A DNA stretch of 62,397 nt from Pleurocapsales cyanobacterium LEGE 06147 (GCA_015207585.1 JADEWQ010000020.1:1-62397); one strand, 5' to 3'. Positions 36,051 to 46,264 are shown, numbered from the stretch's first letter. Notes: generated from the sequence alone by a model not told the origin. Made by a program: numbers and translations.

Positions 36051-36629
36051 TTATTCGAGAATTTCTAGCTGTACTGGTGCAATACCACTACCAAGCATAC
36101 CTATAACGCGCGCAGCAGCAGCAGATAAGTCAATCACTCTACCAGCCGCAAAGGGACCTCGGTCATTAATACGAACGACCACAGAACGACCGTTATTTAT
36201 ATTAGTTACTCTTACCTTAGTACCGAAAGGTAAACTGCGATGAGCAGCAGTCAACTCTTCTTGATTGAATTTTTCTCCATTGGCGGTAGTCCTACCGTGA
36301 AAGCCAGGACCGTACCATGATGCCTCGCCCGTAACTGCATGTGCCACTTGTACGGGAGGGGAGATTCGCCCTTTACCTGAGAAAGGAACTAAATTATTAC
36401 CAACTAATTGAGTTTTATAATTAGATTTTAATCTTTTTTTTATTGTATAAATATGAGAATCAACAACCTTTTTTGAATTTATTATTGTTGGATTAGCCTT
36501 AGCTTTAACATTGATATTCCTTCTTGTATGTGCTGCTGTTACTCTAGTAAATGAACTATGTAAAAAAGTAGTTGTTCCTACGGCAAAGATTGCAGTAATA
36601 AGCTTTAGTAAATTTTTATTCATCGTCAA
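36051..36629 (-). CDS. rlpA: RlpA-like double-psi beta-barrel lipoprotein/cell-wall protein
   Basis: The 192-residue protein has an N-terminal hydrophobic export signal (about 5-30). After a basic linker it carries an RlpA domain at about 100-188: [19 protein letters not shown], then [18 protein letters not shown] and [19 protein letters not shown]. The aspartate in NDRGPF and the histidine in [10 protein letters not shown] are the catalytic-site residues of the lytic transglycosylase family. There is no SPOR domain, and no lipobox cysteine is visible. It probably remodels septal or peripheral peptidoglycan. A strong inverted repeat lies just upstream. Confidence 0.88.
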   Translation of the reverse strand: MTMNKNLLKLITAIFAVGTTTFLHSSFTRVTAAHTRRNINVKAKANPTIINSKKVVDSHIYTIKKRLKSNYKTQLVGNNLVPFSGKGRISPPVQVAHAVTGEASWYGPGFHGRTTANGEKFNQEELTAAHRSLPFGTKVRVTNINNGRSVVVRINDRGPFAAGRVIDLSAAAARVIGMLGSGIAPVQLEILE

Positions 36630-36645
36630 CTCGCTTTACATATTA

Positions 36646-36680
36646 TTGTCAAATCTGTATATATTTGAATGATTTGACAA
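36646..36680. promoter_or_regulatory. Inverted repeat upstream of rlpA
   Basis: Perfect 10-base arms ttgtcaaatc and gatttgacaa flank 15 bases, 17 bases upstream of the rlpA ATG. The arrangement fits an operator or a 5' leader hairpin; ttgtca and ttgaca-like halves could also be -35 elements. The other 400 bases of this spacer show nothing. Confidence 0.5.
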
Positions 36681-37089
36681 TTTTTACTCCTCACAGATCG
36701 TAATTATTCGCATCGCGAGTAAAATTATCAGGAAATTGTAAAATTAAAGATAATGTATTTTATAAACAGAATTAATCAGTATTTCTGAAAAATTTTTTTT
36801 TACTAATCAAAGAATCACAAATCCGTGGAACAACTCTTGAATTAATGTGCTAATTCTGCTGCGCTCGGTAGCAATACTAATCGTTTAAAGGTTTTCAATT
36901 CATAATTTGACCTTGGTAACGGGTAAGGGTAAAAAATTTTTTCTTTCCTTTTTTCCATTTCCCCTTAACCAACAAAGCAAATCCACTAAGAATCTCATCT
37001 TGCGGCGAGATAAGATTGAAAAAAACTCATTGTTGGCAGCGATCGCAAACATATATTTTGCTGTCAGATTCACCTAAAGAGTATTACAA

Positions 37090-38115
37090 ATGGACTACAA
37101 AGAAGCTGGTGTTGATATCGAAGCGGGACGCTCTTTTGTCGAAAGAATTCGTCAGGACGTGCAAAGTACCTACCGCCCTGAAGTGCTAAGTCCATTGGGG
37201 GGTTTTGGAGGCTATTTTCAGTTACCCTCTGGATATCGCCAACCCGTTTTAGTTTCTGGTACAGACGGCGTAGGAACAAAACTCAAAATTGCCCAGGAAC
37301 TAAATCGTCACGATATGGTAGGTATCGATCTAGTGGCTATGTGCGTTAACGATATTCTTACTTCTGGGGCAGAACCTTTATTTTTTCTTGACTATTTAGC
37401 TACGGGTAAACTAAATGAACAACAACTAGCCGAAGTAGTCAGAGGAATCGCCGAAGGGTGTCGTCAGAGTGGCTGCGCTCTTTTAGGAGGGGAAACTGCA
37501 GAGATGCCCGGTTTTTACCAGTTGGGTGAATATGACATTGCTGGCTTCTGCGTTGGCGTAGCGGAAAAAAGCCAACTCTTAGATGGTTCCCAAGTGCAAG
37601 TAGGGGATAGAGCAATTGGTTTAGCCAGTCGGGGAGTCCACAGTAATGGCTTTAGCTTGGTACGTAAAATTATTACCTCGAAGGGTTTAGCTTGGGACTA
37701 TCGTCCCGAATTGCTAGCAGGTAAAAGTTTAGGAGAAGAATTACTCGCGCCTACACGAATTTATGTCAAACCCGTACTAGAAGCTTTACGCTCCCAAATA
37801 GCAATTCACGCTATGGCGCATATTACTGGAGGTGGCTTGCCAGAAAATTTACCCCGGTGTTTGAATAAAGGGCAGTCCGTATTAGTAAATCTTAGTAGTT
37901 GGGACGTTCCACCGATTTTTCGTTGGCTGGCTGAAGTTGGGGAGGTAAATAATGAGGCGATGCTGGAGACTTTTAATATGGGTATTGGCTTTGTCTTAAT
38001 CGTGCCACCAGAACAAGCAGAATCAACTATAAGCTGGTTTGAATCTACAGGAATAAAAGCTTATGCGATCGGTGAGGTAATTGAAGGTACGGGCAACCTT
38101 GCAATTGATAAGTAA
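37090..38115 (+). CDS. purM: Phosphoribosylformylglycinamidine cyclo-ligase
   Basis: The 341-residue PurM begins [19 protein letters not shown]. It has [59 protein letters not shown] and [11 protein letters not shown], all standard motifs of the ATP-binding fold. [13 protein letters not shown] and [11 protein letters not shown] close it. It makes 5-aminoimidazole ribonucleotide in purine synthesis. It stands alone, as pur genes in cyanobacteria usually do, with the start supported by the standard N-terminus. Confidence 0.97.
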   Translation: MDYKEAGVDIEAGRSFVERIRQDVQSTYRPEVLSPLGGFGGYFQLPSGYRQPVLVSGTDGVGTKLKIAQELNRHDMVGIDLVAMCVNDILTSGAEPLFFLDYLATGKLNEQQLAEVVRGIAEGCRQSGCALLGGETAEMPGFYQLGEYDIAGFCVGVAEKSQLLDGSQVQVGDRAIGLASRGVHSNGFSLVRKIITSKGLAWDYRPELLAGKSLGEELLAPTRIYVKPVLEALRSQIAIHAMAHITGGGLPENLPRCLNKGQSVLVNLSSWDVPPIFRWLAEVGEVNNEAMLETFNMGIGFVLIVPPEQAESTISWFESTGIKAYAIGEVIEGTGNLAIDK

Positions 38116-38265
38116 TCCAGTAATCCTAAGAGCAAAATTATTTATGTTAGGGAATAGGCGCAAATTAGACTTTTGGACTACTTCAAAGGCAAAATCCCAG
38201 TTCTAAAATGGTAGTAGGAATAGTCCTGTCCCGTCCGTACTAAACATTGGGAACAAAATATAGCA

Positions 38266-38982
38266 ATGAATCCCATAGATAAAATTCTTACTCTTTTAAG
38301 TCTCGCGTGTGCTCTAGGACAAGCTGGTATTGCTTCTCCTGCCATGTCTGCGGTGTACTCGAAGGTACAGGGATCGCCACCATCAACTCAATCAGTGGAG
38401 GCTCAACATCATTATTACAAAGGCGTAAACGGAATTGAACGAGGGGATTATCGTAGAGCAATTGAAGAGTTCGATCGCGCTATAAAACTCAATCCTAATT
38501 TAGTTGAAGCTTATTGTAACCGAGGGCTTGCCCGTATCGGTCAGGGAGACTATCAAAAAGCGATCGCCGATTTTGACCGAGCGTTGCAACTAGATCCTTC
38601 CCATGTAGATGCTTATAACCGAAGAGGAAATGCTCGTGCGGAACTGGGTAATCTTCCACAAGCGATCGCCGATTTTACTCGGGCAATTAAAGTCGATCCC
38701 CAGTTCACTGATGCCTACTACAACCGAGGATTAGCTTATACCGAGGCTGGCAATCTGCAAGGTGCGATCGCCGACTACGACTACGCAATTAAACTCGCTC
38801 CTACTCTAGCTGAAGCTTACGGTAACCGAGGATTTGTCCGCTATCGTCTGGGAGATAAGCCAGGGGGCATCTCCGATCTCAAGCAAGCAGCTGAACTATT
38901 TCTTAATCAAGGAAATATGACTGGTTATCAGCAAACCCTTACTTACATTGAACTGATCGAACATACACCCCAAACAAGATAA
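38266..38982 (+). CDS. TPR repeat protein, probably exported
   Basis: The 238-residue protein has an N-terminal hydrophobic segment (about 8-30), then five tandem TPR units at about 45-215. Each repeats a pattern like AYYNRGLAYTEAGNLQGAIA, followed by DYDYAIKLAP. Helical repeats of this kind serve as protein-binding scaffolds. The signal segment suggests a periplasmic or membrane-attached location. No catalytic motif is present. It follows purM by 150 bases but is not obviously linked to it. Confidence 0.85.
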   Translation: MNPIDKILTLLSLACALGQAGIASPAMSAVYSKVQGSPPSTQSVEAQHHYYKGVNGIERGDYRRAIEEFDRAIKLNPNLVEAYCNRGLARIGQGDYQKAIADFDRALQLDPSHVDAYNRRGNARAELGNLPQAIADFTRAIKVDPQFTDAYYNRGLAYTEAGNLQGAIADYDYAIKLAPTLAEAYGNRGFVRYRLGDKPGGISDLKQAAELFLNQGNMTGYQQTLTYIELIEHTPQTR

Positions 38983-39149
38983 TACCGTTTTGATTTAAGT
39001 TGACTACAGATGATTGACACTCCCGACACGGGGACACGGAGATTAATGTGTAGCAATCATTTTTTAAATTGGTATAACGATTGGGACAAATGATTGGTTC
39101 ATCAGTTAAAAGGGATGGGTAGAGCGACCCGATCGCTTGTGTACTTTAC

Positions 39150-39175
39150 AACTGATAACTGATGACTGATAACTG
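39150..39175. repeat. Short repeat between convergent genes
   Basis: aactgataactgatgactga followed by taactg repeats an 8-base unit in the inverse sense to the copy at 35911. It abuts the end of the cyanophycin synthetase-like gene. Confidence 0.5.
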
Positions 39176-39180
39176 TCTTT

Positions 39181-41091
39181 TCAAACCACAGTAGCAATTT
39201 CTTTCAAATAAACTTGCTCTAGAGATTCATTATCCTCAAGCTGATATTGCTCGATTAACCCTTTGCGTTTGATGGTTACTTGATTTTGTTCTCTAATGAC
39301 GATCGTAGAATCATCAAACACGTCTCGCGCCAGCATCATTTCTATTTCGCTGGGATTGTCTAACACTACTAAATCGCTACCGTAATAAAACATTCCTTCT
39401 TCTTCTAATACCTCTTCATCGTACTCGGCAATTAGTAAATCTAATTTAGGATTGCGCAGCAGATTGAGGATATTAGTGTTGTAATAACGATTGAGAATCT
39501 TTTCCGAGCGATTTACCATGATGCCATTTCGACAGACTGCACCAACCGTCCAATCTGGATGTTCCATCAAAATGCGATCGGTTAATTTTTGCAGTTCTCT
39601 TATCGAAACTTGATTGAAGGTAATGATCGGAATTCTGGCATTCTTTGCCGTTTCAAAGAAGGTTTCTAAAATGCGAGAAGGAACATCAACAGGTTCTCCT
39701 ATAGTTGGTTTGAGGTGCATGTAAATACCTGGGGCGGCGTTGATTTCAATAATGCCAAAGCTACTGTGTTTCCAAGATTGGGAAATATCGCTGGCAACCA
39801 CATCGATACCCAAACAGGTCAGGTGAAAATGTTGAGCTATATCTTGTGCCAAAATGATGTTGTCAGTGTGAACTTGACGGGTTGCATCGATACTCAGACC
39901 TCCCGATGATAAATTAGCAACTTTGCGTAAATAGACTGTGCGATCGCTTTCGACAACGTTATCCAAGGATAATCCTTGTTCGTGTAGATACCGCATCATC
40001 GCTTCATCAGTTTTAATTTTGCCCAGAGGCGAAGTTGGCGTATCTCTACGATCTGGCGAGCGATTCTCTCTTTCGATCAGTTCCTCTATAGTCGAGTATC
40101 CGTCGCCGACTATATAAGCTGGTTTACGCTCTGTAGCCGCAACAAATCTACCATTAACGCAGAGCAAGCGATAATCTTTACCAGCAATACTATTTTCAAC
40201 GATAATCCGAATGCGTTCTTCTGCAGGAATCGCTTCTACTGCTCGCTCGTAAGCTTCTTCTAATTCTGCTTCATCTTGCACGTCAGCCGTTACGCCAATA
40301 CCTTTGTGGCCGGAGACGGGTTTTACGGCAACCGGATAACCAATTTCACTAGCTATTTCTTTGGCTTCTTCTAAATAAATGGCTACATCCCCTTTAGGTA
40401 CGGGAAAGCCTAATTCGCCAAGAAAACTTTTACAGTCATCTTTAAGAGTAGTGAAATCTGAGTCTATATGACTATCAGTGTCAAAAGTAGTAGCAACTCC
40501 TCGTATTTGTTTTTTACCGTAGCCATATTGCATTAATTTTTCTTCCCACAAATAAAAAGTAGGAATTCCTTTGTCGCGAGCCGTTCGCAGCAAGGCATAA
40601 ACCGTAGGACCGCCGTATACAGATTGACGAAATAGATCTTGTAGGGATTCAATCTGCTCTTGGAGATCGAAATCGCGGTCTTGAGTAATAGCTTCCAACC
40701 AGTCCCAAACGCAATAAACTACTTCTTTAGTGGTACGAGCATGTAAAGATTCTATAGCGACTCGGATGTATTCTGCTTGAGGTTTAATGCTCCATCGATC
40801 GAGATGTAAATCCAGATCTAATTTGCCCACTTCTGAGATAGTGGAGCCAAATAACTCGGCATACGACGCACAACTTTCCTCTTGTAGACGCGGATAGTGA
40901 TCGCTAATTGCTGCTACATAATTTTCGATAGGTAAGGGTTCGTCGTATCCAGTTAGCGCAAAATCAAAAACTAGAGCTGCTCTATCCAGATAAGGATTTG
41001 GTCCCAGATAATATCTAAGATTAAAAATATCAAAAACATCAGTTTTTCTAGCATTAACTCGGATCGGCTCGTCTATTTTATTAATCAGCAT
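39181..41091 (-). CDS. cphA2: Cyanophycin synthetase-like protein, CphA2 type
   Basis: The 636-residue protein is shorter than CphA1 (about 870-900). Its central ATP-grasp domain (about 225-480) is intact, with YPVAVKPVSGHKGIGVTADV, RLLCVNGRFVAATERKPAYI and IIEINAAPGIYMHL. The C-terminal Mur-ligase-like part starts as usual (ARIPIITF) but lacks the P-loop (GTNGKT). It keeps GAVCRNGIMV and DLVVLDNPSEIEMML. CphA2 proteins have lost this second ATP site and re-polymerise beta-Asp-Arg dipeptides into cyanophycin. That fits here, next to a cyanophycinase remnant. No full-length CphA1 gene lies in the window. Confidence 0.8.
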   Translation of the reverse strand: MLINKIDEPIRVNARKTDVFDIFNLRYYLGPNPYLDRAALVFDFALTGYDEPLPIENYVAAISDHYPRLQEESCASYAELFGSTISEVGKLDLDLHLDRWSIKPQAEYIRVAIESLHARTTKEVVYCVWDWLEAITQDRDFDLQEQIESLQDLFRQSVYGGPTVYALLRTARDKGIPTFYLWEEKLMQYGYGKKQIRGVATTFDTDSHIDSDFTTLKDDCKSFLGELGFPVPKGDVAIYLEEAKEIASEIGYPVAVKPVSGHKGIGVTADVQDEAELEEAYERAVEAIPAEERIRIIVENSIAGKDYRLLCVNGRFVAATERKPAYIVGDGYSTIEELIERENRSPDRRDTPTSPLGKIKTDEAMMRYLHEQGLSLDNVVESDRTVYLRKVANLSSGGLSIDATRQVHTDNIILAQDIAQHFHLTCLGIDVVASDISQSWKHSSFGIIEINAAPGIYMHLKPTIGEPVDVPSRILETFFETAKNARIPIITFNQVSIRELQKLTDRILMEHPDWTVGAVCRNGIMVNRSEKILNRYYNTNILNLLRNPKLDLLIAEYDEEVLEEEGMFYYGSDLVVLDNPSEIEMMLARDVFDDSTIVIREQNQVTIKRKGLIEQYQLEDNESLEQVYLKEIATVV

Positions 41092-41280
41092 TTTAGTCTA
41101 GACTTTATTTACTTTTCTTTACAGAAACTAACTAAAAATAATTCTGATTTCGTCTGTCAAAAGTTATTATTTTAATTGGCAACTGGAGGGAATTGATGAT
41201 TCTTGCCCTGGATAGATGATTTTTGTTCTGCTATTTAGTTATTTTAGTTATTTACAAAATATGATTTAAGGATAAGATCC

Positions 41281-41496
41281 ATGTTAAAAGAAACTAAAAC
41301 AATAGCTGTTTTTAGAGAAGAAATACGTCAACTAGCTGAAGAAGCATTTCACAAACATCTTATCTCTGGTTATGGGGATGGCGAAGATGTTAATAAGTAC
41401 CAAATTGTGATTGAGGGTAAACCCAGACACTATTCTTTAGAACATACCTACTCTTTGTTGTGCGATCTTCTCGGAAAATCTGATGAGCGATCGTAA
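41281..41496 (+). CDS. Small conserved-looking protein next to cyanophycin genes
   Basis: The 71-residue protein contains FREEIRQLAEEAFHKHLISG and then YQIVIEGKPRHYSLEHTYSLL. It has no membrane segment or known motif. It has its own spacer and lies between the divergent cphA2-like gene and the cyanophycinase remnant. Codon use is like that of the neighbours and the charged, helical composition is plausible for a real protein. Function is unknown; its position suggests a role in cyanophycin metabolism, but that is only inference. Confidence 0.6.
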   Translation: MLKETKTIAVFREEIRQLAEEAFHKHLISGYGDGEDVNKYQIVIEGKPRHYSLEHTYSLLCDLLGKSDERS

Positions 41497-41727
41497 GTTT
41501 TCTACTCAAGCAGAACTTTAATTCAAGGGCAAAAATTAGAAATGTAAACATCGTTGCTTTTTAAATGTGAGAAGTAGCCAAGAAGGTTTATTTATTTTTT
41601 CTATAAATAAATTTTTCTGGCTACTTTATTGTTTTATAACAATCCTATTTAAGCTAGTGAGAGTTAGGTATTAGATATTAAGTATTTTATTGAAATTAAA
41701 TACTGAACCCTGAAAGGGAATAAAACT

Positions 41728-42162
41728 ATGACAATAGTTAAAACCAAAAAACAATCCTCTGAAGAATCCGAACGAAAATTGTCTTCCTCACAAGTACAAG
41801 GACAATTGGTAATCATTGGCGGTGCAGAGGACAAAGAAGAAGAATGCAAAATTCTACGAGAGTTTGTCCGTTTTCGACACTTCGCCCAACGGGGACGAAT
41901 AGGAAGATTAATCTCCGCTCTACTTCAACAGTCAGCAGCGTTAGGATTTGGTATAGATGAAAATACGGCGATCGCCGTAAAAGATAATAAGATAGAAATT
42001 ATTGGCGAGGGTGCTGTCACAATTATTGACATAACCAATATTGCTCATAGTAACGAAGGCAAATCTTCCGATAATAAGCTTTTGGCAATTTATGGAGTCA
42101 AATTACATATTCTTCCTCATGGCTATCGCTTCGATCTTGTCAAGCGGAAACCAATCTTCTAG
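41728..42162 (+). pseudogene. cphB: Cyanophycinase with large in-frame internal deletion
   Basis: The 144-residue frame joins two ends of cyanophycinase. Residues 25-50 (GQLVIIGGAEDKEEECKIL and REFVR) are the N-terminal strand. From about 53 (HFAQRGRIGRLISALLQQ, LGFGIDENTAIAV, then GEGAVTIIDI) the C-terminal third follows. About 120-130 residues between them, including the region with the catalytic serine (GTSAG), are gone. The normal protein is about 270 residues. The fusion stays in frame, but peptidase activity is impossible. It lies downstream of the CphA2-like locus on the plus strand. Confidence 0.85.
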
Positions 42163-42178
42163 AAACTGAAGCTCGTTA

Positions 42179-42595
42179 TTACTGTTCTATATTTTGGAGA
42201 ATGGTAATAATTTGGGTGTTTGCTTCAGGAAAAGTATAATTAGAAATTTCTGCAAGGGTTACCCAGCGAATTTCGTCGCATTCTATCGCTTGTGGTTCTC
42301 CGCTAAGATATTGACAATGATGAACGAATAGAGTTACTTCAAAAGTAGAATAAGTATGATTAATCGTAATTAGGCGATCGCCTACTTCCACTTCAATCGC
42401 TAATTCTTCGCTAATTTCTCGCTTAATACATTCTTCCACTGTTTCGTTGGGTTCTATTTTGCCACCTGGAAATTCCCATAACCCTGCTATTTCTCCCTTT
42501 GCCAACCGGCGATCGATCAAAATTTCTCCTTGCTTATTGCGAATAACAGCCACCCCGATTCTTTTATGGGGTAGTAAAGATAATCTTTCTTGCAT
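42179..42595 (-). CDS. mutT: Nudix hydrolase, 8-oxo-dGTP diphosphatase type (MutT)
   Basis: The 138-residue MutT-like Nudix enzyme has the full box GGKIEPNETVEECIKREISE followed by EL, preceded by the MutT-typical IAGLWEFP. N-terminal RIGVAVIRNKQGEILIDRR and the later YSTFEVTLFVHHCQYLSGEP also fit. It would hydrolyse oxidised nucleotides such as 8-oxo-dGTP to protect DNA. The gene ends 16 bases before the convergent cyanophycinase remnant, so the two share a terminator region. Confidence 0.9.
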   Translation of the reverse strand: MQERLSLLPHKRIGVAVIRNKQGEILIDRRLAKGEIAGLWEFPGGKIEPNETVEECIKREISEELAIEVEVGDRLITINHTYSTFEVTLFVHHCQYLSGEPQAIECDEIRWVTLAEISNYTFPEANTQIITILQNIEQ

Positions 42596-42978
42596 GAGTG
42601 ATATTGAACTAATGACCCGAGACTTTGGCTCTTGTCCAGTTAAGCTATTGTTGACTTCAGCATAACTCCAAAAGACTCAGTCTGAGACAAGTAAATTTCA
42701 GCCAGATTTTGGCAAATTTTCTCGCAGCAAACATTCAACTCTAATAATTTTACTGGTGAGAAGGAGACTATTTTAGTCTTTACCCACAAGACAAGAAAGA
42801 TTGAGAACTTTTTCAGAACCGTATTTGGGTAACTCCAAAAGTGCCGCACAACCACGATTGACAAGTAAACTTTTGACGGTACTAAGCTTGCCCGACTTAC
42901 ATTAATATTGAAAGTGTAATAAAAAATCTCAACCGATAATTTGGCAAGAACTTATAGGTTTTTGCTAAGTTTTGGCGA
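42596..42978. other. Spacer, no convincing gene
   Basis: This spacer of 383 bases lies between mutT and the DUF760 gene, both on the minus strand. A 74-codon minus frame (42640-42864) exists but shows no motif. Another minus frame at about 42800-42900 reads VKSLLVNRGCAALLELPKYG before it breaks, which could be a decayed fragment. I make no call. Confidence 0.4.
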
Positions 42979-43317
42979 TTACCCTTCTTCAGAAAGATAA
43001 TGTTCTGTTCCTTGTAGGGATTTCTCGAAGGTCATTCGCTGTTCTGCATTGCGTAAAAAATACCCACTCATCATGGCTGATGCTAACAGCCTACCTAAAT
43101 GTTCGCGGCTAGTGTTGATAGATACGTCAAATTGTTCTGAGGGAAGATTGCCAAGTAAACCTATAATATTGCGTTCCATGACTTGGAACACTTCATGGGA
43201 ATCCGGCTTAGAAAGTTGTGCAATAGTTTCCGGACTGAGAGATTGGACATAATGCCAGAGTCCATTGCCTTCACTGTCGTTGCTAAAGATGTTTTGAGAG
43301 CGATTTTCTTGATTCAC
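42979..43317 (-). CDS. DUF760 family protein
   Basis: The 112-residue soluble protein has the DUF760 core: LWHYVQSLSPETIAQLSKP, EVFQVMERNIIGLLGNLPSE, then FDVSINTSREHLGRLLASAM and MSGYFLRNAEQRM. The family is confined to cyanobacteria and plastid-bearing eukaryotes and has no established biochemical role. It is likely helical and probably binds a partner. The gene has a good ribosome site (ggagat) before ATG. It is followed downstream by mutT after 383 bases and preceded by the sigma-factor gene, which ends 147 bases upstream. Confidence 0.9.
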   Translation of the reverse strand: MNQENRSQNIFSNDSEGNGLWHYVQSLSPETIAQLSKPDSHEVFQVMERNIIGLLGNLPSEQFDVSINTSREHLGRLLASAMMSGYFLRNAEQRMTFEKSLQGTEHYLSEEG

Positions 43318-43464
43318 TTTTTATCTCCTTGATTGTTTTGACGGAGTAAATAGGTATATTGCTTAATTAATTTCCACTAACTAATGTAACAATTGTAAAA
43401 CTTGCTAGTGGTCGGTAGAACCGAACCTTAACAATCGCATTCTCCGACCTACAACCTCCAATCT

Positions 43465-44421
43465 TTAACTAGCAAGATATTCGCGAATGGCAGTTTTGCG
43501 CTTACGAAGTTTTGAGAGGGCTTCCCGTTCAATTTGCCGTACTCGTTCGCGGCTAATATTGAGACAATCACCAATTTTAGCTAGTGTTAAAGGTTTGCCA
43601 TCAGTCAGTCCAAACCTCAAAGCGATTACTTCTCTTTGCTGCGGAGTAAGATCTGCCATTAGTTTTTCTAAATCTCCCCTCAACGAAGAATAGGTGGTGT
43701 AATCTTCAGGAGATTGACCCGTATCTTCGAGCATATCTCCAAGTTCCGTATCGTTGTTATCACCAACACGGACATCAAGAGAAATTGGTTGGCGCGATCG
43801 CTCTAAATATTCTCTTACCTGTTTGGGAGTCAACTCCAATTCTTCAGCTAATTCGGCAATTGTTGCCGTTCTGCCCTTAGTTTGGGCTAGTTTTCGCTGA
43901 GCTTTTTTAATTTTATTTAGCTTTTCTGTAATGTGAATGGGAAGACGTACGGTGCGACCTTTTTCAGCGATCGCCCGGGTGATAGCTTGACGAATCCACC
44001 AGTAAGCGTAGGTAGAAAAACGATAACCTTTGGTAGGGTCGAATTTTTCTACTCCTCTTTGCATCCCGATCGTTCCTTCCTGAATCAAGTCAAGTAAATC
44101 GAGATTGCGTTTGAGATACTTTTTGGCAACGGATACGACTAAACGTAAATTCGCTTCTACCATTTTGCGTTTAGCCGCGTCTCCTGCTTTTATTGCAGCC
44201 CTTAATGCTTCTACGCTTAGCTTGGCTGCTTCAGCCCACTGTTCTTCTGTAGGTGTTTCTCCCTGTTTTTCTGTCAAAAAATCTCTCATTCTTTCTAAAG
44301 CGAGCGATCGCTGTACTCGCTTAGCATAAAAAATTTCCTCTTCGTGGGTTAGGAGAGGAACGCGACCTATCTCTTTAAGGTAGCTTCTGACTAAGTCATT
44401 AGATTTGCTGGCTGTTTTCAT
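43465..44421 (-). CDS. Group 2 sigma factor (SigB/SigD-like)
   Basis: The 318-residue sigma-70 protein has region 1.2 ([21 protein letters not shown]) and region 2 ([40 protein letters not shown]). Region 3 has [19 protein letters not shown], and region 4 ends in [20 protein letters not shown]. It lacks the long acidic N-terminus of the primary factor SigA, so it is a group 2 factor, non-essential and used in stress or nutrient responses. Which of SigB, C, D or E it matches best cannot be settled by eye. Confidence 0.9.
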   Translation of the reverse strand: MKTASKSNDLVRSYLKEIGRVPLLTHEEEIFYAKRVQRSLALERMRDFLTEKQGETPTEEQWAEAAKLSVEALRAAIKAGDAAKRKMVEANLRLVVSVAKKYLKRNLDLLDLIQEGTIGMQRGVEKFDPTKGYRFSTYAYWWIRQAITRAIAEKGRTVRLPIHITEKLNKIKKAQRKLAQTKGRTATIAELAEELELTPKQVREYLERSRQPISLDVRVGDNNDTELGDMLEDTGQSPEDYTTYSSLRGDLEKLMADLTPQQREVIALRFGLTDGKPLTLAKIGDCLNISRERVRQIEREALSKLRKRKTAIREYLAS

Positions 44422-44958
44422 CGCTTGCTTTGGTTAGTGGTTGGCTATTTTTAACGACAACTAATTGACAAAATGTGTGCTGTTAGCCTTATCAAAAAAG
44501 AAAGGAAAGATTCTGAAAATCTGCTTTGAGCTGCGTTAAATGCTTCTACTGTTGAGTTTTTCCCTACTATATGTAGTCACTTTGTCTGTCTGTCTATTTA
44601 CCTTGACTGACTGCCTAAAGAACAACCTGTTAACGCTTGGTTATTGCGTTTCTACTCTTTCTTATATTACAAGAATACACTATTTTGTTAAATATTGTAA
44701 ATTTAATTAGAAGATTACACCGATGAATTTTATTTATTAATCAGCTTACCGAGAGCAAGAAGCAGGAAATGCATCTTAGACAACAAAATGAACCTGTATA
44801 GTTTAGTACTTTCCTGCAAAAACTAAGGCAATATTCTTCTTTGACTGAATGAGCGGTCGGGGAAGTTAACCAAGTTCAGCGGTTATGAAATTAACTTTGT
44901 CTAAAGCTTGCAAGTGTTGTCCAATTTTGTTAAATTAGTTAGGCGCAATAGATAGAAA
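44422..44958. other. Spacer upstream of the sigma factor and tRNA-Phe
   Basis: These 537 bases must hold the promoters of the minus-strand sigma factor and the plus-strand tRNA-Phe. I see a tctgtctgtct stretch at about 44585 and AT-rich DNA. There is no gene and no recognisable operator or RNA. Confidence 0.5.
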
Positions 44959-45031
<73 letters not shown>

Positions 45032-45197
45032 TTTTTTACTGTAAATTCAAGAATTTAGCTGGCATTACTTTATTATATTGTCAGGGTGCAATTAGGAAAC
45101 TGTTTTGCTATATTAGTGCGAGATTTATAGCCAGCGATCGCTGGTACTGAATCTTTAATTCAAATCTAAGCTTATCTCTCCATGAGTATTAGACAGA

Positions 45198-45866
45198 TTA
45201 GGATCTGGCACCAAAAATAATTGTTCCCAAACGAATCATGGTGGCTCCTGCTTTGACAGCTAATAAGTAATCGGCAGACATTCCCATCGATAGCTGGTCC
45301 ATTTGTAAGTTAGACCAGTTTTGCTGTCCGATCTTGTCCGCTAGCTCTCTAGTAGCATTAAAAGCATCCAGAGCTTGTGAAGCAGATAATCCTAACGGCA
45401 GAATAGTCATTAAACCCCGAATGCCTAAATTGTGACATTTATCTAGCTCGGGTAAATCGGCCAATAACGCCGGTATGCGCCAGCCATATTTGTTGGGATC
45501 GGGTACTACTTTAACTTGAAGACAAACTTGGGGTCGGCAAGATAGTTCTTCTGCCAATCGATCTAAACGTCGGGCAAGTTTGAGACTATCAACGGAATGA
45601 ATCCACTGAAAACTTTCCAGGACTTTTTTAGCTTTATTGGCTTGTAGATGACCGATAAAATGCCAACAGATATCTGGTAAATCTTGAAGTTGCTGTTGCT
45701 TAAATAAAGCTTCTTGCAATCGATTTTCAGCAAAATCTCGCACTCCAGCTTCATAAGCCTCACGGATAGCTTCTGGCGATACCTGTTTGGTAACGGCAAT
45801 CAAGCGGACGTGTTCCGGAATTTGCTCTCTAATTCGATCTATTCGTTGAGCTATTAAGCCTGTCAT
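45198..45866 (-). CDS. pipY: PLP homeostasis protein PipY (YggS/COG0325)
   Basis: The 222-residue fold-type III PLP protein has LIAVTKQVSPEAI (the lysine binds PLP), FAENRLQEALFKQQQL, CWHFIGHLQANKAKKVL, CLQVKVVPDPNKYGW and LSMGMSADYLLAVKAGATMI with RLGTIIFG. It balances free pyridoxal phosphate and amino-acid pools. In cyanobacteria it lies beside pipX, as here: pipX is upstream on the same strand with 119 bases between. That spacer holds repeats, so the transcript link is looser than in the classical pipXY operon. Confidence 0.95.
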   Translation of the reverse strand: MTGLIAQRIDRIREQIPEHVRLIAVTKQVSPEAIREAYEAGVRDFAENRLQEALFKQQQLQDLPDICWHFIGHLQANKAKKVLESFQWIHSVDSLKLARRLDRLAEELSCRPQVCLQVKVVPDPNKYGWRIPALLADLPELDKCHNLGIRGLMTILPLGLSASQALDAFNATRELADKIGQQNWSNLQMDQLSMGMSADYLLAVKAGATMIRLGTIIFGARS

Positions 45867-45908
45867 TAACTCTCAGATATTGGATTGCTAACGGGCAGCC
45901 GATATTAT

Positions 45909-45943
45909 TAAAAGTTAAAAGTCAAAAGTCAAAAGTTAAAACT
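45909..45943. repeat. Repeats between pipX and pipY
   Basis: The sequence aaaagttaaaagtcaaaagt is followed by caaaagttaaaac. It is a tandem series of 8-base aaaagtca/ttaaaagt units, part of the window-wide spacer repeat class. Confidence 0.55.
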
Positions 45944-45985
45944 TTTTCTGTTGACTGGTGACTGTTCCCTATTCCCGACTAAAGT

Positions 45986-46264
45986 CTATTGAAAAATACG
46001 TTGATAGACAGTTTGAAGTTGTTGATGTTTAGTCAATGATTCACTAAAACGCAACTGACGTAAACGACTCTCTACTAGTAAACGAGCATCAGAACGGCTA
46101 ATTGGCTCAAAAACTAGTTTTTCTGATTGGATGGTCACCAAAAAAAAGAGACGTTGGGCGTAAAGAGTGGTGAATAGTTCCTGATTATCTTTAACCAGGC
46201 AAACTCTGTACAACAGACCAAAAGTTGGATGATTTAAATAGGTTTCGTTACTATAGCTATTCAC
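45986..46264 (-). CDS. pipX: NtcA co-activator PipX
   Basis: The 92-residue protein has the PipX pattern: an N-terminal Tudor-like beta domain (YLNHPTFGLLYRVCLV, LFTTLYAQRLFFLV) and a C-terminal pair of helices (ARLLVESRLRQLRF, SLTKHQQLQTVYQRIF). PipX binds either PII or NtcA depending on 2-oxoglutarate and so tunes nitrogen-gene expression. It is the partner of pipY downstream. Its presence makes the NtcA boxes of this window more credible. Confidence 0.95.
   Translation of the reverse strand: MNSYSNETYLNHPTFGLLYRVCLVKDNQELFTTLYAQRLFFLVTIQSEKLVFEPISRSDARLLVESRLRQLRFSESLTKHQQLQTVYQRIFQ

Noticed and set aside
36685-36700. actcctcacag, similar to the core of the small RNA Yfr1
   Set aside because: The Yfr1 core ends in CACAC, here CACAG, and there is no flanking pair of hairpins or T-run of the right form.
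42640-42864. 74-codon minus-strand frame upstream of mutT
   Set aside because: It has no ribosome site, motif or conserved feel; another frame in the same place reads somewhat better but is broken.
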